Shown: positions 5,878 to 12,876, counted from the first letter of the stretch. The stretch is DNA of 13,741 nt from Desulfobulbaceae bacterium (GCA_031256095.1 JAIRRG010000010.1:1-13741), one strand, 5' to 3'. The notes: generated by a model not told the origin, from the letters alone. Translations and numbers: made by a program.

Positions 5878-6567
5878 ATGGAAAAGCTCACAGTAAAACA
5901 GCGGCGCTTCATCGAAGCCTACGACGGCAACGCCACCGAAGCGGCGATCAAGGCCGGATATAGCCAAAAAACGGCGGCGGTGGTCGGCGCTGAAAACCTT
6001 ACAAAACCTTATATCGCTCAGGCCATCCAAGAGCGCGAAGAAAAAGAGGCGCGATCCCGCATCGCTACCCGCCAGAAACGTCAAGAATACTGGACGAAGG
6101 TCATGCTGGACGAATCACAGCCCATTATGGCCCGGCTCAGAGCTTCCGAGCTGCTGGGCAAATCCGAAGGTGATTTTCTCGAACGCCACGAGATTACCGG
6201 CCAGAATGGCGGGCCGGTGAAGGTGCTGGATATGGCCGCTATGAGCGAAGAACAGCTCATGCTCATCCTGCAAGCAAGGGACATATCCCGCCCACAGCGA
6301 GGATGCCCTTATTTGTTGAAATTTGCAGCGGCAGGCGGGGCAAAGAGAACAAACAACGCGGCACTGGGGCATAAATGGGAAAAAGCGATTTATAACGCGG
6401 CGGGTGAAGGTGGATGGCTAGGGCGTAGCGGCTGGGCTTCTACCCGTCCACCTTCACCTGTTTGCTTTTACCCAGTCGCGCAAGGCGTCATTCATGCGTG
6501 TCTGCCAGCCCTTACCCATGCTCTTGAAAGCGGCCAGGACATCATCGTCAAAACGGACAGTCGTTGA
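5878..6567 (+). CDS. terS: Phage terminase small subunit (TerS), abnormal C-terminus
   Basis: TerS recognises the packaging site of phage DNA and delivers it to the large terminase; in satellites it steers helper capsids to package the satellite genome. The N-terminal helix-turn-helix is typical of the Terminase_2 family: LTVKQRRFIEAYDGNATEAAIKAGYSQKTAAVVGAENLTKPYI, followed by IQEREEKEARSRIATRQKRQEYWTKVM, RLRASELLGKSEGDFLERHEI and MSEEQLMLIL. These account for about residues 1-135. The remaining 95 residues (from about DISRPQRGC) do not look like TerS and run over the brnA 3' end on the other strand. The original stop therefore appears lost by frameshift or rearrangement. AGGTGA at 5868-5873 is the ribosome binding site. 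No large terminase follows. Confidence 0.82.
   Translation: MEKLTVKQRRFIEAYDGNATEAAIKAGYSQKTAAVVGAENLTKPYIAQAIQEREEKEARSRIATRQKRQEYWTKVMLDESQPIMARLRASELLGKSEGDFLERHEITGQNGGPVKVLDMAAMSEEQLMLILQARDISRPQRGCPYLLKFAAAGGAKRTNNAALGHKWEKAIYNAAGEGGWLGRSGWASTRPPSPVCFYPVAQGVIHACLPALTHALESGQDIIVKTDSR
6403..6458. repeat. 12-bp inverted repeat at the terS/brnA 3' ends
   Basis: GGTGAAGGTGGA (6403-6414) and TCCACCTTCACC (6447-6458) are perfect inverted copies separated by 32 bases. The right arm covers the brnA stop codon. It may form a stem in the convergent transcripts, but there is no adjoining T run on either strand, so a role as terminator is unproven. Confidence 0.5.
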
Positions 6568-6753
6568 CCGCTTAACCCCGCTGCCCTTTGGCCTGCCACG
6601 CAATGCCTTCTTGGCGCTGGCTTTGAACTCTTCAAGTGTCACCTCTTGCCCGCCGATGGACGGCGTGGCACTGGCAAAGAACTCGCCGGTCAATTCTGGC
6701 GCATCGTCGGGATCAACCCAAGAACTTTTCGAAGCGGTCTTTTTCGTTGTCAT
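6454..6753 (-). CDS. brnA: BrnA antitoxin
   Basis: Antitoxin of the BrnT/BrnA type II system; it binds the BrnT ribonuclease toxin and represses the operon promoter. The 99-residue product has the family's acidic start with DDAPELTGEFFASA, a GRPKGS linker, and a C-terminal ribbon-helix-helix STTVRFDDDVLAAFKSMGKGWQTRMNDALRDWVK. The ATG at 6753 is preferred over 6759 because GAGG (6761-6764) is 7 bases ahead of it and only one base from the other. The gene overlaps the 3' end of brnT by about 40 bases, the usual toxin-first order. The gene appears intact, although its toxin has lost its 5' end and the operon promoter has gone with it. Confidence 0.9.
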   Translation of the reverse strand: MTTKKTASKSSWVDPDDAPELTGEFFASATPSIGGQEVTLEEFKASAKKALRGRPKGSGVKRSTTVRFDDDVLAAFKSMGKGWQTRMNDALRDWVKANR

Positions 6754-6961
6754 TGGCATACCTCATGCTGATAATACGACGTTTGCCGTCGCGGGGTGTC
6801 CAAACCAGAACAACGAGCCGCGCTTTTAACACCCCAAGGGTGACGAAACGAGGCTCGCCATACTTCCGGCGACTATCCCGCTGCGTCAACACCGGCCCGG
6901 CAAAGACACGGACGGCATCTGCAAAATTTCGCCCATCGGTGGGCCACCGGGCCGCGCCCAT
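6713..6961 (-). pseudogene. brnT: BrnT toxin, 5' end lost at a recombination junction
   Basis: BrnT is a RelE-fold ribonuclease toxin. The sequence matches the family from GRNFADAVRVFAGPVLTQRDSRRKYGEPRFVTLG through LVVLVWTPRDGKRRIISMRYANDNEKDRFEKF. The first 15-20 residues of the family (the W-D-x-x-K-x-x-x-N-x-x-K-H stretch before the G of KHG) are missing. In their place is sequence that reads as uvrD on the same strand in another frame. A start exists at 6961 (MGAARWPTDGRNF), but its leader is not BrnT-like and no promoter of the toxin operon remains. The product is probably inactive; the junction lies near 6930. Confidence 0.8.
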
Positions 6962-8426
6962 CTCCGCGCCTCCTCGATAACCGCGACATAGGCCGCTGCC
7001 CCGGTGGCGGCAAAAAGCGGCGCGTCGAGATTTTCCTGCAAGGCAGCGTATAGCGAAATTCCCTTAGTCTCGGCATGGTTTTGTAGAAATTCCAGCTTCT
7101 TTTTCCCGATACGGCGGCCTGGCGTCTTGATGCTGCGGACAAAGGCCAGGTCGTCGCCGCTGGTCACCATGCGCATATAACTCAAAATATCCTTTATCTC
7201 GCGGCGTCCGTAAAAGGCAACACCGCCATAAACCACGTAAGGAAGGCCCTTGGCGGCAAACTGGTCTTCCAGCACCCGGCTCAGATAATGGGCGCGGTAG
7301 AGCACGGCCACCGAAGCGGGCGAAGCCTCGGCGGCGCACAAGGCGGCAATTTGCCCGACAATCCACTGGGCTTCAGCTTTATCGCTTTTAGCATGATAAT
7401 ACAAAGGCTTCGGCCCATGCTCACGCATGGTCTGAAGAAGGTTTGGGAAATGGTCGCTGTTTTTGGCAATCAGCGTTGCCGCCGCCGTGAGAATCTCCGG
7501 TCGTGAGCGATAATTTATGGTTAGAGAAATGGTTATCGAATGCGGGTAAATCTTGTCAAAATCGAGGAAGAGGCGGGCATGTGAGCCTCGCCAAGAATAG
7601 ATGGTTTGATCCGGGTCGCCGACGATGAAGAGGTTGCCGTGTTTGCCAGCGAGCAGTTGTGCCAGGTAGTACTGCCGGCGGCTGACATCCTGGAATTCAT
7701 CGACCATTACATACTGCATCCGCTCCTGCCACTTGGCGCGGATGGCTGGAAAATTTTCAAGAATATAAACGGTGAAGTTGATCAGATCATTGAAATCATA
7801 GCCAAAATATTTCTTTTGTTCGTAGAGGTAGCGTAGGAAGATTTCCTCGTCGCGTTCTTTTGCCGCCTGGATTTTCGCCCGCAGGGCTTCGTTGCCCAAG
7901 GCCAGGATATCATCGATGTAGGTGATGGCGAAAAGTTTCTTCGCCTCCAACACCTCGTCAAGCGTCTGTTTGATCGTGACCTGCCGCAGTGACAGCCTCA
8001 TCTCCTCAAAAATTTTCAGCAAAATCTGCTTTTGATCTTCGACGTCAAGGATGATGAAGTTGGCCGGGTAATGCAAAACGTGGATATCTTCTTTTAACAG
8101 CCGCACACAGAAGGCGTGGAAGTGCAGATCAAACCGAGATCGAGGTCACCCAAGACGCCGCGGATGCGGCTTTTCATCTCGCCCGCAGCCCGGTTGGTAA
8201 AAGTGGCGCAGAGGATATTTTGCGAGGCAACGCCCAAGGTATCGGCAAGATAACAAAAACGGGCGGTGAGCGTCCGCGTCTTGCCCGTGCCTGGCCCAGC
8301 GATAACGCGCACCGCCCCTTCGGTGGCCAGCATCGCCCGTCGCTGCTCTGGGTTCAGCGCCTCGGCAAGCCCCTCGGCAAACGCCTCCGCCCCTTGTCCG
8401 CCAGCTTCTTCGTCTGGTTTAGCCAA
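6886..8426 (-). pseudogene. uvrD: UvrD/Rep-type SF1 DNA helicase, frameshifted and 3' truncated
   Basis: ATP-dependent 3'-5' helicase of the UvrD/PcrA/Rep group. The first frame (from TTG at 8426) has LNPEQRRAM (Q motif), GPGTGKT (motif I) and ATFTNRAAGEM (motif Ia). A missing A in the GGAA run at 8118-8121 (plus-strand view) shifts the frame: CTSTPSV would be CTFHAFCVRLL with one more base. The second frame (stop at 6886) continues with VDEFQD (II), GDPDQTIYSWRG (III), LTINYRSRPEI (IV) and a 2B-domain start. It then runs into brnT sequence after about VIEEARRWA. Motifs V and VI are absent, so the product cannot be a complete helicase. The TTG start overlaps the yedF stop, so this was the third gene of selD-yedF-uvrD. 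Confidence 0.88.
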
Positions 8427-9006
8427 AGTTGATCACCTTGTCGGCCAGTTGCATAGCGGTGACAATATCGAGCATATTGGTGGTCTGGCCGCACTGTTTT
8501 TGATCGGTCAGGCCATAATGACCGAGACAGGTTCCGCAGGCAAGAATAGTTAGGCCATTTTCCTCGTAGGCCCGCAGGTCGGCCAGTACCGGCGAAGCTG
8601 CCAGCGCCAGTTTTACGCCGCTATTAATAAAGACCAGGCGCCACAGATCATCACCCATTTCTTTCAAGGTTTTGATGAAGCTGACCATCAGTTTACCGCC
8701 CAATTCCGCGTCGCCAGCGCCGATTGTTTCCGATCCAATTAAAACCATGATTTTCCGGGCGCTGGCCGGCGCTGACGGCGGGCTGACGGTCTCACCGTTT
8801 TTGACAGCCTGAATGCGGATGTCCCGGCCCTCACCTTCGCTTGTTGCCGAGAAACCTCGGCTGGCCAGGAAGCGGCTGACATTTTCCCGCGCCGCTTCAT
8901 TATCGACCCACACCAGCACCTCGCCGGGCTGATGTTGTTCGAGCATTTCTTTTACCAGCAACAGCGGAGCTGGGCAGGCCAGACCGCGCGCGTCGATTTC
9001 CACCAT
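8419..9006 (-). CDS. yedF: Sulfurtransferase-like selenium metabolism protein YedF
   Basis: A two-domain protein linked to selenium metabolism. Residues 1-72 are a TusA/SirA domain with the CPxP motif (LACPAPLLLVKEM, C11). Residues about 84-195 are a DsrE-like domain (KIMVLIGSETIGAGDAELGGKLMVSFIKTL) with LACGTCLGHYGL and GQTTNMLDIV. The combined length of 195 residues is normal for the family, and its usual genomic partner is selD, as seen here. It may carry a persulfide or selenide group, but its exact reaction is not settled. AAGGAA upstream of the ATG is a good ribosome binding site. It begins 14 bases after the selD stop, and its stop overlaps the uvrD start. Confidence 0.92.
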   Translation of the reverse strand: MVEIDARGLACPAPLLLVKEMLEQHQPGEVLVWVDNEAARENVSRFLASRGFSATSEGEGRDIRIQAVKNGETVSPPSAPASARKIMVLIGSETIGAGDAELGGKLMVSFIKTLKEMGDDLWRLVFINSGVKLALAASPVLADLRAYEENGLTILACGTCLGHYGLTDQKQCGQTTNMLDIVTAMQLADKVINFG

Positions 9007-9020
9007 GATAATTCCTTTAT

Positions 9021-10085
9021 TTATCGGACGACAATACCTTCCGGGCCGTCTTCAACCCAACCAATGTCCGCAGCCAGAACAGCCGCGTCTTGCAAACGGC
9101 GGCACAATTCCGCCGCCATCTTGCCGCCACAGCCAAAGAGCAGACCGCCGGAGGTCTGCGGGTCAAAGAGGATGTCACGGACAACCGGATCGAAGCCCGC
9201 TGGCAGCATCACCATATTTTCCCGAAATTTCCGGTTGTTGTGGCTGCCCGCCGGCACCAGACCAATTGCCGCCAATTCTTTGGCTTCGGCCATCACTGGC
9301 ACGGCGCCGCTATTGACCACCACATGCCGGCCGGTGCCGGCAACCATCTCGCAGAGATGGCCGAGCAGGCCAAAGCCTGTGACGTCGGTGCAGGCTGAAA
9401 CCGGGAAAGTGCTCAAAATCTCCGCCGCCGTTTTGTTGAGCGCAGCCATCTGCTCGGTCACGGTCTTTACCGTTGCCGGCGAGGCCAGGCCGGCTTTGAG
9501 TGCCGTACTGATGATGCCGGTGCCGAGTGGTTTGGTCAGAACCAGCCTATCGCCTTGTTTAAGACCCTGATTAGCCAGGATTTTCGCCGGATCAACAAAG
9601 CCGGTGACGGCCATGCCGAATTTGATTTCATCATCCTCAACACTGTGACCGCCCAAAAGCACCGCCCCAGCCTCGCGCAGTTTGGCGGCGCCGCCGGCCA
9701 GCACCGCCCGCAGCACCGAAGCGCCCAATTTTGCCATCGGGAAGGCGACGATATTCATGGCCATCTTCGGCGTCCCACCCATGGCGTAGACATCGGAAAG
9801 GGCGTTGGCGGCGGCGATGCGGCCAAAGTCATAGGGGTCATCAACCACCGGCGTGAAGAAATCCACCGTCTGAATCAGCGCCAGCTCGGGTGAAATCCGA
9901 TAGACGCCAGCGTCGTCGTTGTTATCGGCTGCAATCAACACCTCTGGACTTCTTGGAAAATCAAGCCCTTGTAGTACACGCGCCAGGTCCCCGGGCGCCA
10001 ACTTGCCGGCTCAGCCCGCACCCTTGGCACAGCGGCTGAGATAAATCAATGCTTCCTGGATCCCTGTTTGTTCTGATGCGCTCAT
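9021..10085 (-). CDS. selD: Selenide, water dikinase SelD, a selenoprotein (Sec25)
   Basis: Makes selenophosphate from selenide and ATP, the selenium donor for tRNA-Sec and selenouridine. The real start is the ATG at 10085, with GGGAGG at 10091-10096 five bases upstream. From it the frame reads MSASEQTGIQEALIYLSRC, then AKGAG-U-AGKLAPGDL, with an in-frame TGA at 10013-10011. U25 aligns with catalytic Cys17 of E. coli SelD (GCGCK), and K28 with its Lys20. Downstream are NDDAGVYR, TVDFFTPVVDDPYDFGRIAAANALSDVYAMGG, GGHSVEDDE, DVTGFGLLGHL and DPQTSGGLL. With Sec the product has 354 residues, the normal family length. Automated calls that begin at the TTG at 10001 lose the active site. It is the first gene of selD-yedF-uvrD. 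Confidence 0.95.
9980..10013 (-). promoter_or_regulatory. UGA(Sec) codon and bacterial SECIS-like hairpin in selD
   Basis: On the minus strand, TGA at 10013-10011 is followed after 12 bases by GCGCC (9998-9994). GCGCC pairs with GGCGC (9984-9980) around the loop CGGGGACCT, which can add a GG/CC pair. Distance, size and a G-rich apical loop fit the bSECIS that binds SelB just downstream of the Sec codon. Conserved SelD sequence on both sides of the stop supports readthrough independently of the hairpin. Confidence 0.8.
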
Positions 10086-10186
10086 CGTGGCCTCCCGTAG
10101 AAAATGATGCCGTCACAGTGAGACCGCCGGCGGCGAAAGTCAAGCAGGCCGCGCCGATGGGGAAAAACGAGAAATCGGAATTATCG

Positions 10187-10214
10187 ATAATACTAGTCTA
10201 TACATTCCGAACAA
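10187..10214 (-). promoter_or_regulatory. Candidate promoter of the selD operon with overlapping palindrome
   Basis: On the minus strand, TTGTTC (10214-10209) and TATTAT (10192-10187) are spaced by 16 bases. The -10 matches consensus at 5 of 6 positions; the -35 is weak. The perfect 12-bp palindrome ATTATCGATAAT (10180-10191) covers the -10 box and could be an operator. The start of selD lies about 95 bases downstream. Confidence 0.35.
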
Positions 10215-10505
10215 ATGTCATCGCTGCAATGGGCATTATCGTCGACAACAACAATCTTCATGGCGCGTCTTCTGGAAAAGTTTGGCGATGAAGGGACTTT
10301 TTTGCCGTGGGAATCACCCCTCATTTTACCCAAATTACTCCTAAATACCATGCGGCAATACCGATATAGCCCACAAAATTCAGGTGAATATTTTTTATCC
10401 TAGCAAAAGGCGCTTATAGTGCGCCTATTACCAAATTAAATAGCATTGATACACAAGCAGTGCTAATCTGAATGGGGGTTGTGACGAGTTTAGCGAAAAC
10501 TGGCA

Positions 10506-10527
10506 GCGGGCCGACCACAAGGCCCGC
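10506..10527 (+). repeat. Hairpin in the leader of the acuC-like gene
   Basis: GCGGGCC (10506-10512) and GGCCCGC (10521-10527) pair perfectly around an 8-base loop, 30 bases ahead of the start codon. No T run follows at once. It may be a leader structure or part of an attenuator; nothing more can be said. Confidence 0.5.
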
Positions 10528-10557
10528 CGTTCAACATATTTTTACCGGAGTCGTGTC

Positions 10558-11511
10558 ATGCGGCGAACAGGTTTCCTCTACGACCCACGTTTTCTCCTCC
10601 ATGAAACAGGCGAGGATCATCCGGAATGCCCGGACCGCCTGCGCGTTATTATCGCGGCCATGGAACAGTCCGGCCTCATGGAGCAGCTTGTGCCGATCAA
10701 AGCTGAAAAGGCAAAACAGCGATGGATTGAGGCGGTGCATCATATCCGCTACATGCTGCGTTTTGAAGAAACCTGCGCCTTCGGGATGCCCAGCCTCGAC
10801 CACGACGAAAACCGTATCTGCTATGATACCTACGATGTGGCGATACTGGCTGTCGGCGGTATCCTTAAGGCGGTGGACGCGGTGATGGCGGGGGAAGTCG
10901 ACAATGCATTTTGCGCTGTGCGTCCACCCGGCCATCACGCCGAATCCGACCGGGCCATGGGATTTTGCTATTTGAACAATGTGGCCATCGCTGCCCGTTA
11001 TCTTCAGGAAAACTGGAAGATTCAGCGGATTGGTATCATCGATTTCGATGTCCACCATGGCAACGGCACCCAACATATTTTTGAGCAAGATCCAACGGTT
11101 TTTTACTACTCAATTCACGAGCACCCATCGTTTGCTTATCCCGGCACTGGTCGTGATTTCGATATTGGCATCGGCGAGGGTGAAGGGTTTACGAAAAATT
11201 CACCGGTGTTACCGGGACGAGGCGATGAAGAATACCGCAAACGCCTGACCGAGGAGCTCTTGCCAGCAATGAGCGCCTTTCAACCGCAATTTCTTTTGCT
11301 ATCCGCTGGCTTCGACGCCCACAGGCAGGATTTGATGTCCGGCGTTAATCTTTCCACCGAAGGTTACGATTATGTTTCCCGCCTACTTATCGACTTGGGG
11401 GCACAGCTATGCGGCGGGCGGCTTGTTTCGATACTGGAAGGCGGCTACCAGCTTGACATCCTGCCGCTGCTCGTGACCAACCACATTAAATATCTGGCCG
11501 GTCTGCGGTAA
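10558..11511 (+). CDS. acuC: AcuC-like histone deacetylase-family amidohydrolase
   Basis: Zinc-dependent deacetylase of the class II HDAC/AcuC/acetylpolyamine amidohydrolase superfamily, 317 residues. The start MRRTGFLYDPRFLLHETGEDHPECPDRL is typical. The active-site pieces are all present: H126-H127 in RPPGHHAE, GFCYLNNVA, zinc ligands D164 and H166 in DFDVHHGNGT, D253 in LSAGFDAH, and the catalytic-type tyrosine in EGGY near the C-terminus. CGGAG seven bases before the ATG is the ribosome binding site. The following gene is AcuB-like, so the pair recalls Bacillus acuBC, where AcuC deacetylates acetyl-CoA synthetase. That substrate is an inference here; no acuA acetyltransferase or acs gene is in the window. 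Confidence 0.9.
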   Translation: MRRTGFLYDPRFLLHETGEDHPECPDRLRVIIAAMEQSGLMEQLVPIKAEKAKQRWIEAVHHIRYMLRFEETCAFGMPSLDHDENRICYDTYDVAILAVGGILKAVDAVMAGEVDNAFCAVRPPGHHAESDRAMGFCYLNNVAIAARYLQENWKIQRIGIIDFDVHHGNGTQHIFEQDPTVFYYSIHEHPSFAYPGTGRDFDIGIGEGEGFTKNSPVLPGRGDEEYRKRLTEELLPAMSAFQPQFLLLSAGFDAHRQDLMSGVNLSTEGYDYVSRLLIDLGAQLCGGRLVSILEGGYQLDILPLLVTNHIKYLAGLR

Positions 11512-11548
11512 TTGCCGATTTATTGTTTTTTTCGACAAGGGAGGATTT

Positions 11549-12229
11549 ATGTTTGTTTTCAATCAGATGAGCAAGACACTGATTCACGGGGAGCAGGCAA
11601 TGACCGTCGGCGAGGCCCGTGATCTGATGCGGGAAAAGCGGGTCAACCATCTGCCGATAACCGACGCGGCAGGCAAACTTGTGGGCATCGTCTCGGACCG
11701 CGACATGCGCAGCGCTTTGCCCTCAGATCTGCTAAACGCCGATTCATCCTATCGGGAGGAGGCCGCCGCGGTGCTGCATAAGCCGGTATCCTCAATAATG
11801 ACCAGAAATCCGGTTTGCGTCTACCCCTTTAACACCTTCCAGGATGTGTTGTTACTGATGCAACGGCACCGGGTTGGCGCCTTGCCGGTGGTCGATGAAA
11901 ACGGCTTCTTGCGGGGAGTTGTCTCAGGAGGGGATATGCTGAATGCTTTCATCGAGGTGATGGGCATCGACCAGCCGGGCACGCTTTTGTGCATCCTCGC
12001 CCCCAATCAGCAGGGCCAGATCAAAAAGATCGTCGATATCATCAGCGACGAAGGGATTTCTACCGGCAGCATCCTGGTAGCCCGGGGCCTACAAAAGGAC
12101 AAAAAGGCATTCTTCCCCTATCTACTGACCAACAACGTCAGGCAGGTGAAGAAAAAGCTCATGGAACATGGCTTTGAAATGCTGGAACCAGTCCAATGGT
12201 ATCTGGATCAATTGCCGAAAAAGGACTGA
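11549..12229 (+). CDS. acuB: AcuB-like protein with tandem CBS domains and a C-terminal ACT-like domain
   Basis: A 226-residue cytoplasmic regulator. The first CBS unit covers residues about 8-60 (MTVGEARDLMREKRVNHLPITD, LVGIVSDRDMRSALP). The second covers about 78-135 (VSSIMTRNPVCVYPFNTFQDVLLLMQRHRVGALPVVDENGFLRGVVSGGDML). The last 80 residues (LLCILAPNQQGQIKKIVDIISDEGISTGSILVARG) have the pattern of an ACT-like ligand-binding domain, the order found in AcuB. CBS pairs usually bind adenine nucleotides. GGGAGGATTT precedes the ATG, and the gene follows the deacetylase after 37 bases, so they form one operon ended by the terminator at 12330. Confidence 0.88.
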   Translation: MFVFNQMSKTLIHGEQAMTVGEARDLMREKRVNHLPITDAAGKLVGIVSDRDMRSALPSDLLNADSSYREEAAAVLHKPVSSIMTRNPVCVYPFNTFQDVLLLMQRHRVGALPVVDENGFLRGVVSGGDMLNAFIEVMGIDQPGTLLCILAPNQQGQIKKIVDIISDEGISTGSILVARGLQKDKKAFFPYLLTNNVRQVKKKLMEHGFEMLEPVQWYLDQLPKKD

Positions 12230-12329
12230 GAGGAAACTCTTGACACCGCCGCAGCATGCATTTGGGCGAGCGGCCAGAGGGCAATGAGACCATCCGATAG
12301 GTTTTGGCGCGGTATTTGGTATGGATGAG

Positions 12330-12363
12330 ACTGGCGGGAGATGATCCCGCCAGTTTTGTTTTT
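12330..12363 (+). terminator. Rho-independent terminator after acuB
   Basis: ACTGGCGGGA (12330-12339) pairs perfectly with TCCCGCCAGT (12345-12354) around a 5-base loop, followed by TTTGTTTTT. This is a strong terminator for the plus-strand operon, close to the convergent comEA-like gene. The 100 bases between acuB and it hold nothing else recognisable. Confidence 0.9.
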
Positions 12364-12369
12364 GCGGTA

Positions 12370-12753
12370 TTAGAGCGAGACTTGGGGTTTGATTTTTTCG
12401 AGTTTTTTCTGGCCGATGCCTTTTACCTGAAGGAGCTGGTCAACGGAGGTGAATCTGCCACCGAGTGCATTTCTTTTTTCAATGATGGCGGCGGCAGTGA
12501 CCTTACCAATGCCCCGAACCTGGGTGAGTTGGTTGGCATCGGCGGTATTCAGGTTAATCGTCTGACCGGTTTTCTGGCTAGGGCCAGGCTGGCCAACTTT
12601 TTGGCTAGGCGCTGCCTGAGTGGCGACGGGTGCGGTTGTTACCGGAGTCGTTGCCGGCGTGACGGCAGCATTGGCGGCCAGAGCGCTTCCGGCGCTGAGC
12701 ATCACAGCAAACATCAAGCAGGCGGCCAGCAGCAAGTGGGCGGTTCTTTTCAT
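12370..12753 (-). CDS. Exported ComEA-like helix-hairpin-helix protein
   Basis: A 127-residue secreted protein. A Sec signal peptide covers residues 1-26 (MKRTAHLLLAACLMFAVMLS, with an A-L-A cleavage site before ANAA). A Thr/Ala/Pro-rich linker follows to about residue 65. The C-terminal 60 residues form the ComEA helix-hairpin-helix domain: INLNTADANQLTQVRGIGKVTAAAII, then FTSVDQLLQVKGIGQKKLEKI, with two HhH hairpins VRGIG and VKGIG. Such proteins bind double-stranded DNA in the periplasm and support DNA uptake in naturally competent bacteria; in species without the other com genes their role is open. The ATG at 12753 has GGAGG five bases upstream and is preferred over the TTG at 12765. Confidence 0.88.
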   Translation of the reverse strand: MKRTAHLLLAACLMFAVMLSAGSALAANAAVTPATTPVTTAPVATQAAPSQKVGQPGPSQKTGQTINLNTADANQLTQVRGIGKVTAAAIIEKRNALGGRFTSVDQLLQVKGIGQKKLEKIKPQVSL

Positions 12754-12784
12754 GATTCCCTCCAAATAGATAGGATATGGTTAG

Positions 12785-12808
12785 CCGCCTGTCCACAGTG
12801 GCAGGCGG
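12785..12808 (-). repeat. Leader hairpin ahead of the comEA-like gene
   Basis: CCGCCTG (12785-12791) and CAGGCGG (12802-12808) pair perfectly, about 30 bases upstream of the start codon on the minus strand. It is a possible leader structure; no function can be assigned. Confidence 0.4.
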
Positions 12809-12876
12809 TCTTCACCACTGAACCATTTTACACTCCTGACATAAAAATTCTAGGGAAAGAGTTGGTAAATAAAGGA

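Larger units (their letters stand above)
561..6935 (+). mobile_element. Satellite-like integrated element (PICI/P4-like), right end degraded
   Basis: About 6.4 kb of accessory genes sit between tRNA-Leu and the broken host gene uvrD. The order is integrase, unknown coupled ORF, AlpA regulator, primase-polymerase, RepA-like helicase, origin-like repeats, DUF6378-like protein, unknown ORF, small terminase subunit, and brnTA on the opposite strand. A single TerS with an autonomous replication module and no capsid, portal, tail or lysis genes is the hallmark layout of phage-inducible chromosomal islands and related satellites. The left limit is the end of the tRNA. The right limit is only approximate: it is the chimeric brnT/uvrD junction near 6915-6950, probably created by a deletion that removed attR. 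Confidence 0.75.
10086..10557. other. Divergent intergenic region between selD and the acuC-like gene
   Basis: About 470 bases with no supported gene. Short open frames exist here, but none has a ribosome binding site plus family resemblance. The part 10160-10460 is clearly richer in A and T than its neighbours and should hold both divergent promoters. It contains a small hairpin GGCGC-TTATAGT-GCGCC near 10409-10425 whose loop resembles a -10 box. Confidence 0.5.

Noticed and set aside
6820..6880. Possible attR resembling the tRNA-Leu 3' end (GAGGCTCGCC ... TTCCGGC)
   Set aside because: Only scattered bases match GAGTCTCGCCTTCGGC, with extra bases in between; no continuous identity of the length expected for an att core.
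8932..9893. Long plus-strand open frames opposite selD and yedF
   Set aside because: They are antisense to strongly conserved genes and show no family-like sequence.
9021..10001. SelD starting at the TTG at 10001
   Set aside because: This start removes the Sec25/Lys28 active site. The frame upstream with ATG, ribosome binding site and UGA matches the SelD family.
10049..10403. Short open frames in the selD-acuC intergenic region
   Set aside because: They overlap the selD N-terminus or lack ribosome binding sites and any recognisable motif; codon content looks non-coding.
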